A DNA stretch of 44,110 bases, taken from the NCBI GenBank assembly GCA_021325595.1, contig JAJPGX010000001.1, positions 79,491-123,600 of the forward strand, in the 5' to 3' direction. The notes below the pieces were generated by a model. The model did no database searches. It had not been told where the DNA came from and saw nothing but the letters and a program-made list of their open reading frames with translations. Below are positions 30,601-37,848 of this stretch, piece after piece. How positions within the stretch are numbered: the first letter of the stretch is position 1; each line of letters starts with the position of its first letter. Position numbers and translations under genes: made by a program. The DNA comes from Nitrososphaerota archaeon. GTDB lineage: Archaea; Thermoproteota; Nitrososphaeria; Nitrososphaerales; Nitrosopumilaceae.

Positions 30601-31176
30601 TTATGCAACAACCTCCTTTGTTAAATTCGATATGGCCAACAAGTCAATGCCGTTTCCCGAACCTGGATCTCGTTCCATTGCTGCAGATACTGCCTTTTTG
30701 GCAATCTCTTTGGCTTGCTCATTTGTTATCTCATTGTTGTACAAGCTTTCAAGTACACCATATGCCATGGGAGAGCCAGAACCTGATGACGCAAACTCTT
30801 CTTCGGTAATTGCACCACTCATGTCTGCAGCATAGACATGTGAGCCATCCGTATCTACTCCAGCAACTAGCAGTTCTACATAATATGGCTGATAGTTTCT
30901 CAAGCCAGAATACGCAATGTTTGCAATCAATCTTGTGGATTCTCTAACGCTTAACTGGAACCCTCTTCTTAGCTCCATCAATCTTCTTTCTGCTTTTGCT
31001 ACCTTGATGATATACTCTGCATCTGATAGCTGTCCTGCAATTGCAACTGCTAATGTGTCATCTATCTTTGCAATTTTTTGGACTATCTTTGATCCTATGA
31101 AAAAGCCTTTACTTGCTCTCTTGTCTGAGCCCAGTACGACTCCTTCCTTTGTTTTTATTCCTACTATTGTTGTCAT
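30601..31176 (-). CDS. psmB: 20S proteasome beta subunit, catalytic
   Basis: 191 residues. After the initiator Met the sequence TTIVGIKTKEG supplies the catalytic Thr1; Asp17 (GSDKRAS) and Lys33 (KIVQKI) are in the expected positions, and SGSGSPMAYGVLE carries the conserved Ser/Gly loop. There is no propeptide beyond Met1, which is unusual for beta subunits, most of which are made as longer precursors. Removal of Met1 alone would expose Thr1. It forms the catalytic chamber of the 20S proteasome with the alpha subunit encoded directly downstream. Confidence 0.92.
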   Translation of the reverse strand: MTTIVGIKTKEGVVLGSDKRASKGFFIGSKIVQKIAKIDDTLAVAIAGQLSDAEYIIKVAKAERRLMELRRGFQLSVRESTRLIANIAYSGLRNYQPYYVELLVAGVDTDGSHVYAADMSGAITEEEFASSGSGSPMAYGVLESLYNNEITNEQAKEIAKKAVSAAMERDPGSGNGIDLLAISNLTKEVVA

Positions 31177-31279
31177 GATATATGTATAATGCTAAGGAAT
31201 TAATTGACTAGTAGTTTTTCGAACCAGTCACAGCAAAATAATTTTTCCTCAAAAAATATTAAAGGAAGAAAAAATCAAC

Positions 31280-31492
31280 ATGAGTATGCGTGACATTAAT
31301 GAGGTATTGCCAAAGATTCCAAACATGAGGTGGGGCGCATTGACGAATACCGTGCCAACAAACAAAAAGATAAAGGAAATGAATGAAATGTTTCCACATG
31401 ATGGTAGGTGGCATACTGTTTTTGAGGAACCTGAACAAGTTTTCGTTGATGGTGTAAGAATATGGAAAAAAGATCCAAAATCATGGACCTAA
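31280..31492 (+). CDS. Small conserved-looking protein of unknown function
   Basis: 70 residues, no signal or membrane segment. The second half has a compact pattern MFPHDGRWHTVFEEPEQVFV, then DGVRIWKKDPKSW. The ATG AGT ATG start is preceded by a Shine-Dalgarno-like AAAGGAAG at 31260-31267, about 12 bp upstream. It overlaps the convergent gene at 31489 by four bases. I do not recognise it. Confidence 0.6.
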   Translation: MSMRDINEVLPKIPNMRWGALTNTVPTNKKIKEMNEMFPHDGRWHTVFEEPEQVFVDGVRIWKKDPKSWT

Positions 31493-32310
31493 GATGGACG
31501 AAATCTCTGATCTGCTATACCCGTAACTTTGAGTTCTACTGGTGTGTCTTGTACTGATCTAAGATTGAAATATGGTTCCCCCCATTTTCTAAAATATTTG
31601 ATGTGATCATCCAAATTCATATGAATTCCAATCACATTTCCTTTTGATGGTATGTTTATCATGTGAAAAGTACAAAGCTTTTCATCTGTTATCTGGTTTT
31701 CTTCTGTTTGCATAAAAATAAAATCTGCAATTCCTTTTTCATAAAGTGAAATTACAGGCTCAAATGGATTGTATGTCTGTTTATAGGTCTCGTTTATTAC
31801 ATAGCTGTTAAAGTGATATCTTGCATATTCTTCCATGTGTTCTGCCTCGTTTCTATATGTCCAAGGAGAATCTCTGTCAAACACAATATTGTATGGTACG
31901 TTGGAGGTAGGTGTGTCTACCTTATCTCCTTTTATGGCACAGTAGAGCGCAGCAAGTCCGAATCTTTTTGCCTTTGCATTGGTCAGTCCAAATATCTGAT
32001 GAAATACTTCATAGGTTCCTGCATCTTTGGAATCCGTTATTGATTTCATCATTGGTATTCCCATGGATGCACACAATGATATCTTGTATTTTTCTGCAAA
32101 TGGTCTAAAGGACAATATGGCCTTTTCTTTTAATTTTATAATTTCTGGGAGTCTATTTTCAAATTTTTTTAAATTTTCATAACTAAATGTTTTTGATTCA
32201 TCAATCAAGTCTATCCTGCTCAGAGATTGTATGATTGATTGAGCGATCTCTTTTTTGATATGTGGCTGTTTTATTATATCACTTGCTATTTCTTCGTCAG
32301 TTTCAAACAT
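31489..32310 (-). CDS. Unknown protein, cytoplasmic, possibly enzymatic
   Basis: 273 residues from the ATG at 32310; the frame extends further upstream but only into a low-complexity leader across the divergent spacer. No signal or membrane segment. The N-terminal third is helical (EIIKLKEKAILSFRPFAEKY); the rest is mixed, with DTPTSNVPYNIVFDRDSPWT and IHMNLDDHIKYFRKWGEPYF. Scattered His, Asp and Glu residues could bind metal, but no known motif is recognised. The stop overlaps that of the small gene at 31280-31492 (convergent, four bases). Divergent from the gene at 32356. Confidence 0.65.
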   Translation of the reverse strand: MFETDEEIASDIIKQPHIKKEIAQSIIQSLSRIDLIDESKTFSYENLKKFENRLPEIIKLKEKAILSFRPFAEKYKISLCASMGIPMMKSITDSKDAGTYEVFHQIFGLTNAKAKRFGLAALYCAIKGDKVDTPTSNVPYNIVFDRDSPWTYRNEAEHMEEYARYHFNSYVINETYKQTYNPFEPVISLYEKGIADFIFMQTEENQITDEKLCTFHMINIPSKGNVIGIHMNLDDHIKYFRKWGEPYFNLRSVQDTPVELKVTGIADQRFRPS

Positions 32311-32355
32311 ATTCGTTCTTGTCTTATTCCATAGAATTAAATTTACTTTCAAAGA

Positions 32356-32730
32356 TTGAAAATTACATTGGCACAAAGAGTGAGGGAGGCCGATCCGTAT
32401 ACAAAGATTCTTCAACTTGATGCATCAATTCGTTTTGTAGGTAGGATAAAAGACAGAAAACTAATTTCATTTGCAAGACGTTCAGATAAGGCGCCTCTGC
32501 TTGACGAAGAATTGAGCAACATGGTCCACTATCAAGCCTCAGTTAAAGCATCTTGGGAGGACATATTTAATGACAAACTTGGAAAAACAAATTGGATGAT
32601 CACATCGAAAGAAAAAGTAAAACTTGTGACACTCTTTTTAGATGATGGTCTTATAATACTCTCGCTTGAACCTAATTCCAACCATGATTCCATAATAAAA
32701 AAAATTCAAAACCTTAACATTCAACTCTAG
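32356..32730 (+). CDS. Small conserved-looking protein, unknown
   Basis: 124 residues, with TTG at 32356; TTG at 32368 (LAQRVREADPYTKI) is an alternative that lies about 30 bp after an AT-rich box (GAATTAAATTTAC). The pattern is beta-alpha with IRFVGRIKDRKLISFARRSD and VKLVTLFLDDGLIILSLEP, which suggests a small roadblock- or longin-like alpha/beta fold; a lineage-specific family I recall as DUF6659 is possible but unverified. Divergent from the unknown gene at 31489. Confidence 0.6.
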   Translation: MKITLAQRVREADPYTKILQLDASIRFVGRIKDRKLISFARRSDKAPLLDEELSNMVHYQASVKASWEDIFNDKLGKTNWMITSKEKVKLVTLFLDDGLIILSLEPNSNHDSIIKKIQNLNIQL

Positions 32731-33068
32731 ATCAGTTTTTTGTTTTTTAGTTCAGCTAATTCTATTATAATTAAGCTTTCATCATGAGCTAATTCTATAT
32801 GGTATGATTAAACATTAGATTATGAAAGTCAGATCAAATGGCCTTTTAATGTGTCTCTTAGTCAACATTTGATCAGGCAAGGACTTTCATGGAGAGGACT
32901 TCCTACCAAAGAAAGACCCTCCAGTTTTTTATCTCCACTTTGACTTGTTTTGCTTGATCTGTATATGTTATTACTGGAAGGTTCTATTATTGCCGTTACA
33001 GATTTCTTTTTATCTTAGATTTCTAAAATCTAATTAAAAATAACAAATTGTAGGTAATTTGATAGAAT
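32731..33068. other. 338-bp gap with structured RNA candidate
   Basis: No protein gene. The gap holds the paired structure described at 32822-32939; the remaining flanks are AT-rich promoter-like sequence (TCTATATGG near 32793 and GATTTAATTAAAAATAACAA-like sequence before the gene at 33069). Confidence 0.55.
32822..32939 (+). ncRNA. Structured small RNA candidate with poly-T end
   Basis: ATGAAAGTC (32822-32830) pairs with GACTTTCAT (32882-32890), and directly inside GATCAAATG (32832-32840) pairs with CATTTGATC (32866-32874). That is 18 base pairs broken by a 1-by-7 internal loop. A second domain follows: GGAG (32891) with CTCC near 32929, enclosing AGGA/TCCT. It ends at TTTTTT (32934-32939). 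A TATA-like TTCTATATGG lies about 25-30 bp upstream. It matches no RNA family that I recognise. Strand is inferred from the terminal T-tract. Confidence 0.55.
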
Positions 33069-33515
33069 ATGAAATTAATGCTACGTGGAAAGACAATCGA
33101 GGATGAACCTACAGCCGATGCAATCTTTAAGATCCTTGGAGATAAACACTCTAGAAAAATACTAGAATCACTAATTGAATCCCCGAAATCTGCATTTGAC
33201 ATTAGCAAGGAATGTAAAATCTCCTCAGCATTAGCATACCGCAAACTCAAGATTCTACAGAAATATGATCTGATACAACTTTTGACATCTGTAATTGTGG
33301 ATGGCAGAAAATATGCCGTATACAAGAGTAAGGCACATCCTATAATGGTACTTCTAAATCATAAGCACCCATCGCAGACTATTGTATTTGATACGGAAAA
33401 CTTGGTGAATTGTTTGGGATGCAGCTCCCTTAACTGTGGTGTATACTATGACGATAGGTATAACGGAGTAAGAAGCATATGTTATTCTTGCGGGGCCAAC
33501 TGGCCAGAATCTTAG
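33069..33515 (+). CDS. ArsR-type winged-helix protein with Cys cluster
   Basis: 148 residues. The winged helix (about 17-90) reads ADAIFKILGDKHSRKILES, SAFDISKECKISSALAYRK and LLTSVIVDGRKYAVYKS. The C-terminal part holds CLGCSSLNCGV and CYSCG, together four to five Cys for a metal centre or a redox switch. So DNA binding is probably metal- or redox-dependent. It is preceded by the structured RNA candidate and convergent with the gene at 33512 with a four-base overlap. Targets are unknown. Confidence 0.8.
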   Translation: MKLMLRGKTIEDEPTADAIFKILGDKHSRKILESLIESPKSAFDISKECKISSALAYRKLKILQKYDLIQLLTSVIVDGRKYAVYKSKAHPIMVLLNHKHPSQTIVFDTENLVNCLGCSSLNCGVYYDDRYNGVRSICYSCGANWPES

Positions 33516-33709
33516 CTCCAGTGTTTCTTTTGACCATATTCTGACAGGGTCTTGTTAATTCTGTCAAAAGACTCTCTAGTCAGAATTCCTTGTTCAGCCG
33601 TTCTTTGAATTAGGGATTCAATCTTGATCTGTTTTTGTTGAATCATCTTGATAACCTCATCAAATAACGCTGTCATCATCTCTGATTCTTTGTCTTTATT
33701 ATCTGACAT
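33512..33709 (-). CDS. Small helical protein
   Basis: 65 residues from the ATG at 33709 (an ATG at 33724 adds five residues). It is all-helical and charged (DEVIKMIQQKQIKIESLIQR, then ESFDRINKTLSEYGQ). The downstream ATG lies about 30 bp after a TATA-like TTAAGATATTA and is preferred. Its stop overlaps that of the winged-helix gene (TTAG). Function unknown. Confidence 0.55.
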   Translation of the reverse strand: MSDNKDKESEMMTALFDEVIKMIQQKQIKIESLIQRTAEQGILTRESFDRINKTLSEYGQKKHWS

Positions 33710-33839
33710 GAATTGTGATATCATATAGTAATATCTTAAGTTTTTATTTGCAAAGTTTTATTCTAACTCACAGAATGTTATTTGTGATTTAGTTTCTTAA
33801 AAGCACGTGGCAAGTATTTTTTAATTAGTTTGCCAAACC

Positions 33840-34097
33840 ATGAGTGTGAGTGCCAATACTATAAAAAAAGCAAAAATGCTTGCAAAAAATGGTGTTATAA
33901 AGATTGAGGACGACTTGTATCAAGTCAAATCATCAAGTGATCCTGCAAAATCATACTTTGTAACATCTGATAGCTGTGAATGTGAGGGATTCAAGAACTT
34001 TTACAAACTTCACCATGGTAAGGGACTGAAAGCAAACTGTTCTCACCTTGAGGCAATTCGAATATATAAAAAAACATACGAATCTGACTTGAAATAG
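33840..34097 (+). CDS. SWIM-type zinc-finger protein
   Basis: 85 residues. A SWIM finger is clear: Cys-x-Cys (CECEG, residues 46-50) followed about 18 residues later by NCSH, that is CxC-xn-CxH, with YFVTSDS before it. SWIM domains bind nucleic acids or proteins and occur in ammonia-oxidising archaea as stand-alone small proteins. The promoter has TATTTTTTAATTAG flanked by TGGCAA (33808-33813) and TTGCCA (33830-33835), which may be an operator around the TATA box. Confidence 0.82.
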   Translation: MSVSANTIKKAKMLAKNGVIKIEDDLYQVKSSSDPAKSYFVTSDSCECEGFKNFYKLHHGKGLKANCSHLEAIRIYKKTYESDLK

Positions 34098-34101
34098 GTA
34101 T

Positions 34102-34398
34102 CTATTTAGTTTCTTTTTCTTTGATCTTTTCTCTTATGAAAGGAAAATAGGATTCTATTAATTCACCAATCTGTAATATCTCTTCAGGAGCAGCGTCTCT
34201 TTCATATATCATCTTGAATGCCGTCAAACCTGTGCCAAGAATCTGTCCAACTACACACCCATAAAGAAAATCAAATTCGTTTTCATATCGCCATTCATTT
34301 TTGAATTTTGGATATTCACTTTTTAAAATAGGAATTCCTTCTATTATTCCAGCGATTGTGTCTTCCAAATACTGTGTGAATTGTACGTTAAGTGACAT
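34102..34398 (-). CDS. Small acidic protein of unknown function
   Basis: 98 residues, helical, acidic N- and C-termini (EYPKFKNEWRYENEFDFLYG; ELIESYFPFIREKIKEKE). A central patch CVVGQILGTGLTAFKMIY is hydrophobic but short for a membrane helix. Convergent with the SWIM gene, four bases apart. Divergent from the zinc-ribbon gene at 34499. No recognised family. Confidence 0.6.
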   Translation of the reverse strand: MSLNVQFTQYLEDTIAGIIEGIPILKSEYPKFKNEWRYENEFDFLYGCVVGQILGTGLTAFKMIYERDAAPEEILQIGELIESYFPFIREKIKEKETK

Positions 34399-34498
34399 GG
34401 TATCAGAGAATAATTGCCAGTATAAAGTCTCATATGTTTGAAAGATATCATCCGATAGACTTCGATATACATATCTGTAAGATCTACGTTAACAATGT

Positions 34499-34645
34499 AT
34501 GGGTGTGTTAGTATACTGTGAAGATTGTAATTATGAATATACAGTGATAGCATATGTACACGAAGATGTAGACTCTGGATTGCTATCAAAATGTCCCAAA
34601 TGCAAAAAATCATGTAGCATTGGAATTATACAAGACCTGCCATAA
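34499..34645 (+). CDS. 48-residue zinc-ribbon protein
   Basis: Short ORF read directly from the sequence. CEDC (7-10) and CPKC (32-35) form a rubredoxin-like or zinc-ribbon pair, with a third Cys at 39. The fold is small with beta strands YEYTVIAYV and SIGIIQ. It may help RNA-polymerase- or ribosome-associated complexes, but the role is unknown. The stop is one base before the convergent HAD gene stop. Confidence 0.7.
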   Translation: MGVLVYCEDCNYEYTVIAYVHEDVDSGLLSKCPKCKKSCSIGIIQDLP

Positions 34646-34646
34646 T

Positions 34647-35270
34647 TTAGCTTAATACAATACTTTCAATCTCTTCTGGATTTTCAATAACATGATCAGG
34701 TTTTGCCTTGAGTAAAGCATTCTTACTGTTGTATCCCCAAGATACTCCTATTACTCTTATACCAGCTTTTTTGGCTGCCTCGACATCTCTTATCTCATCT
34801 CCAACATAGATTGGATCGTCATGAGGAATTGTCTTGTCCTTCATCAATTTCTTTAACAATCGGCTTTTTCCAAAAACAGCCCTTCCTGAATATATGAAAT
34901 CAAACAATTCCAGATCATTATTTTTTAAAAACTCTGTAACGTTTTCTCTTGAATTGGTAGTCAAAATCCCAAGTACACAACCATTCTCTTTTAACTTGAG
35001 AAGTGTCATTCGTAAATCTACGGGTGTTTTAAGACGAACTATCTCTTTGTTCATTTCAAATCGTATCTTTCTTGCAATTATTGGAAGCTTGAAAATGGAT
35101 ATACCTAGATGTCTTAGTACCTCGCTGGGCTTTTTCTCACGTAGCTTTGGAAGATCGCTCATTGGTATTTTGTGATAACCGTAATGGTCTGCAAACTTGT
35201 TTGCTATTTTGATGACTACAGACATGGTATCAGCTAGAGTGCCATCGAAGTCAAATACCACGGTATGCAT
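34647..35270 (-). CDS. HAD-superfamily phosphatase, phosphoglycolate-type
   Basis: 207 residues. Motif I is DFDGTLAD (Asp7/Asp9), motif II LTTNS, motif III Lys in GKSRLLKK and motif IV VGDEIRDVEAA. The helical cap region between motifs I and II is type C1, as in phosphoglycolate phosphatase Gph. It removes phosphate from a small metabolite; the substrate cannot be fixed. Start ATG at 35270; upstream lies a small zinc-binding gene in the same direction at 35349. Confidence 0.88.
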   Translation of the reverse strand: MHTVVFDFDGTLADTMSVVIKIANKFADHYGYHKIPMSDLPKLREKKPSEVLRHLGISIFKLPIIARKIRFEMNKEIVRLKTPVDLRMTLLKLKENGCVLGILTTNSRENVTEFLKNNDLELFDFIYSGRAVFGKSRLLKKLMKDKTIPHDDPIYVGDEIRDVEAAKKAGIRVIGVSWGYNSKNALLKAKPDHVIENPEEIESIVLS

Positions 35271-35348
35271 GAATTCAGGCGAGAAATCGCCTTTAAAGAC
35301 TGTTATGAATTAAAACATTTTGCAATTTAAATTACTTTCAAGACTAGA

Positions 35349-35474
35349 TCAAGAGTTTTCATTATCCACCACAAAGGGCTTGCTTTTTTTAATATCATCA
35401 AAAAGGCATTCTTCAGAGCAATGGGTAGCATGAGGGTCGGTCAATTTCTTTCCACATTTTTGGCACTGTGACAT
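35349..35474 (-). CDS. 41-residue Cys-rich zinc-binding protein
   Basis: Short ORF read directly from the sequence. CQKC (Cys4, Cys7) and HCSEEC (Cys19, Cys23) form a typical small treble-clef or zinc-knuckle arrangement, CGKKLTDPHATHCSEEC. A matching type is found near tRNA- or rRNA-related functions in other archaea, but I do not assign one. It lies upstream of the HAD gene on the same strand. The promoter region contains the dyad at 35519. Confidence 0.7.
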   Translation of the reverse strand: MSQCQKCGKKLTDPHATHCSEECLFDDIKKSKPFVVDNENS

Positions 35475-35518
35475 TTCATAACCTGAAGCCTAATTATGAT
35501 AAATATTGCGATCATGAT

Positions 35519-35532
35519 TATCAAAAGTGATA
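35519..35532. promoter_or_regulatory. Dyad TATCA-N4-TGATA, copy 4
   Basis: TATCAAAAGTGATA; with flanking T and A it is TTATCA-N4-TGATAA, matching 14 of 16 bases of the 6375 copy. It lies in the divergent spacer between the small zinc protein (35349) and the TPR gene (35603). Confidence 0.45.
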
Positions 35533-35602
35533 ACGTGTTTACATGCGATCAATACAAATTCCACTAAAAGAATATTATCATCATAGTTGTTAGGTCAAGA
35601 CT

Positions 35603-36106
35603 ATGAGGGATGCTTCTCTCCTAAACGAAGCCTATGACTTGTGTGAAGAAGGGGAATACACCTTGGCATTGGAATATTATGATCTGATTTTATACAAAGA
35701 TCCAAAAAATATCACTGCCTTGATCAACAAAGGGGTAACACTGCAAAATCTAGGCAAACACAATAAAGCAATAAAATCCTATGACGCCGTCTTGGAAATT
35801 GACAAAGACAACATAGATGCATTAGTAAACAAAGGCTCTGTATTTCACACCTTGGGTAGATATCATGATGCAATTGATTGTTATAATAAAGTCCTAAAGA
35901 TTCAACCAAAATATGCTATGGCAATTGCATACAAAGGACTTTCACTTGGTGAGCTTGGGTTACTAAAAGAAGCCATTAGGTGTTTTAATTCTGCCTTGAA
36001 GATAGATAGGAAATATGATGTGGCATTAAACAACAAAGCAATTGCATTGGAGCTGCTCAAAGAAAACTCCAAGATAAAACCCAAGTTGTTAAAAAACAAA
36101 AAATAA
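35603..36106 (+). CDS. TPR-repeat protein
   Basis: 167 residues made of four tetratricopeptide repeats from about residue 4 to 145 (for example ALINKGVTLQNLGKHNKAIK and YDAVLEIDKDNIDALVNKGS). There is no signal peptide or membrane segment, so it is cytoplasmic. TPRs mediate protein interactions; the partner is unknown. The ATG follows a TATA-like AAAGAATATTATCA about 30 bp upstream. Convergent with the exported protein gene at 36109, two bases away. Confidence 0.9.
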   Translation: MRDASLLNEAYDLCEEGEYTLALEYYDLILYKDPKNITALINKGVTLQNLGKHNKAIKSYDAVLEIDKDNIDALVNKGSVFHTLGRYHDAIDCYNKVLKIQPKYAMAIAYKGLSLGELGLLKEAIRCFNSALKIDRKYDVALNNKAIALELLKENSKIKPKLLKNKK

Positions 36107-36108
36107 AC

Positions 36109-36645
36109 TTATTGAGCCTGTGCATATTTTACAAATCTGTAAAATCCATCTTCTAATGCAAATGATACCGAGTTATCTGGTACAAAGTTGAGCATCCACG
36201 AAAGAAGACCAGACGCCTTCATGTCTAAACTAATGTCTGCTTTGGTAGCTCCATCTCTTTGACCTCCAGGACCCCATGTTTTTTCAAGCATGGTAGTCAT
36301 AGTGGTACCCTTGAGGTCTCCTGATGTTACCTCAATCACATACTTGCCATCCTTGTCTAACGTGTACGTAGCCTGAGTATCAAAGTAAATTCCATTTATG
36401 CCTGCATTCATCTCGACTAGATGTGTATTGTTATCAAGCAGTCTTACATATCTTATATTATCTGGAAATATCTTGTTGTACTCTTGTAAATTGCTCATTG
36501 CTGATAACAATGATTCTTTTTTTACATTTACTACAGTTTGATATGTAATAATACGGTCTGCATAAGATGATGGAACAAAAGACGAAATTACAATTATTGT
36601 GGCAAGTATGAAGAAAATTTTTGATTCTGAGCTAAGTTGAAACAT
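36109..36645 (-). CDS. Exported SRPBCC-like protein
   Basis: 178 residues. A signal peptide (about 1-28, ending near SYA) precedes a domain like polyketide cyclase/START: RIITYQTVVNVKKESLLSAM, then YNKIFPDNIRYVRLL and GTTMTTMLEKTWGPGGQ. It probably binds a hydrophobic ligand outside the membrane. The gene starts inside the 3-prime end of the upstream exported coiled-coil gene (14-base overlap), so they form an operon divergent from a MarR regulator. Confidence 0.72.
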   Translation of the reverse strand: MFQLSSESKIFFILATIIVISSFVPSSYADRIITYQTVVNVKKESLLSAMSNLQEYNKIFPDNIRYVRLLDNNTHLVEMNAGINGIYFDTQATYTLDKDGKYVIEVTSGDLKGTTMTTMLEKTWGPGGQRDGATKADISLDMKASGLLSWMLNFVPDNSVSFALEDGFYRFVKYAQAQ

Positions 36646-37297
36646 GACTCAAAACTTGGGTTGGAACCTTGATGTAATCATCTGGCAGTAAACCATTTTG
36701 GTTAAACTGTGCTTGTATTGTGGAGTTTGCTAGTCCGTATTTTATATTGAGATTCTTGTTAAGCTCAATCATCTCTACTCGTTTAATTGCAGCATATTGT
36801 GAAAAAACTGTCATGGCTTCTTCCCATGTTCCACCATTTGCAAGCACTTGTTTCATTGCGGCGTGGCCTGCGTCAACTCTTTTAGTCATAAAATTAAACT
36901 CATCATAGAATACTTTTTTTGTGCTATTGTCAGATACTTCTGCTACAAATCTATCGAAGGCATTTTTTGAACTATTCACAGCAGTCTGTGTTTGTAATAT
37001 TTGTAAAGCTTGATCTTCAAGTTGTTTTGCAATTAGTCTCTGCTGCGCGATGAGTTTATCATTTGTTTCTTTGTCTTTTTGATTTTTTTCCAATTGTGCA
37101 ACTTGTTGTTTTGAATATTCTATCTCACTTAGAATCTTGGCAACAAGCGGATTATTTTTTAACTGATCTCCTGTCAGTGATTGACTTTGAAATTGATCAG
37201 ATGTAATTGCAAATGCGGAGTTACATGAGGTTAAGGATACAGCTGTTAGTACGGCTATTATGCCAAGAAATAGGCTCCGTATGTCTGTTTTTGACAT
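36632..37297 (-). CDS. Exported coiled-coil protein
   Basis: 221 residues from the ATG at 37297 (the in-frame ATG 37318 is only 11 bp from the TATA box and is rejected). Signal peptide about 1-30 (LTSCNSAFA), then a strong coiled coil (about 55-100: KQQVAQLEKNQKDKETNDKL) and a C-terminal helical domain (VDAGHAAMKQVLANGGTWEE). No enzymatic motif. It is the first gene of an operon with the SRPBCC-like gene and is divergent from the MarR gene across a spacer with GTATAC sites. Confidence 0.72.
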   Translation of the reverse strand: MSKTDIRSLFLGIIAVLTAVSLTSCNSAFAITSDQFQSQSLTGDQLKNNPLVAKILSEIEYSKQQVAQLEKNQKDKETNDKLIAQQRLIAKQLEDQALQILQTQTAVNSSKNAFDRFVAEVSDNSTKKVFYDEFNFMTKRVDAGHAAMKQVLANGGTWEEAMTVFSQYAAIKRVEMIELNKNLNIKYGLANSTIQAQFNQNGLLPDDYIKVPTQVLSHVST

Positions 37298-37323
37298 GCC
37301 CTGTTCATACCAATTCACCTAAT

Positions 37324-37374
37324 GGTATATAACTATTGGTATACCAATAATTTGTATACCAGTGATTTGTATAC
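37324..37374. promoter_or_regulatory. GTATAC operator array, 15-bp period
   Basis: GTATAC occurs at 37339-37344, 37354-37359 and 37369-37374, exactly 15 bp apart. The first is inside a perfect 14-bp palindrome ATTGGTATACCAAT (37335-37348). A near copy GTATAT at 37325 is part of the TATA box TATATAA (37326-37332) that serves the minus-strand gene. Likely operator array of the adjacent MarR protein. Confidence 0.65.
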
Positions 37375-37379
37375 AATAT

Positions 37380-37844
37380 ATGCAAAAATTAGATCTAAAT
37401 GAAAGTCTAGGCATGGCACTTATTCTTGCCACCAAGTCACTTGAAAGACTGGCCGACGCAAAAATGAAAACTGAATTAGGACTAACCTCTTCTCAATGGA
37501 AGATCATACTGGCACTCAACTTTATTGAAGGTCAAACACAAAAAGAGATTGCAGAAAAAATTTATTCTGACTCTAGCACCCTTGTTCCTATTATAGATAA
37601 GATGGTACAAAATGGCCTTGTAGAACGCAGAGTTGATCCAAATGATAGGCGAAACAACAGGATATATCTTACAAAAAAAGCAGGTAATGTAGTAGATGCT
37701 ATTGTTGATATTGTAATTAATATGAGAAAAATTGCATACAAAGGAATCACTAACGATGAATTAAAACTAGTACGCACAATTCTTGATAAAATTACTGCAA
37801 ATTCTGAAAATGCTATCAAAACGCAAAAACAAAGTGCCCCGTGA
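37380..37844 (+). CDS. MarR-family transcriptional regulator
   Basis: 154 residues from ATG 37380; a GTG at 37362 lies inside the operator array. The MarR winged helix is clear: LGLTSSQWKIILALNFIEG, QKEIAEKIYSDSSTLVPIID and the Arg-rich wing ERRVDPNDRRNNRIYLT. MarR proteins bind DNA as dimers at palindromes and respond to small molecules or oxidants. The three phased GTATAC sites at 37339-37374 overlap its own promoter, so autoregulation and control of the divergent exported operon are likely. The next exported gene begins five bases after the stop. Confidence 0.92.
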   Translation: MQKLDLNESLGMALILATKSLERLADAKMKTELGLTSSQWKIILALNFIEGQTQKEIAEKIYSDSSTLVPIIDKMVQNGLVERRVDPNDRRNNRIYLTKKAGNVVDAIVDIVINMRKIAYKGITNDELKLVRTILDKITANSENAIKTQKQSAP

Positions 37845-37848
37845 TAAG

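Noticed and set aside
37783-37848. Longer N-terminus for the exported HYR protein, starting inside marR
   Set aside because: It would add 22 basic residues before a normal signal peptide and overlap marR by 62 bases; ATG 37849 gives a standard signal peptide.
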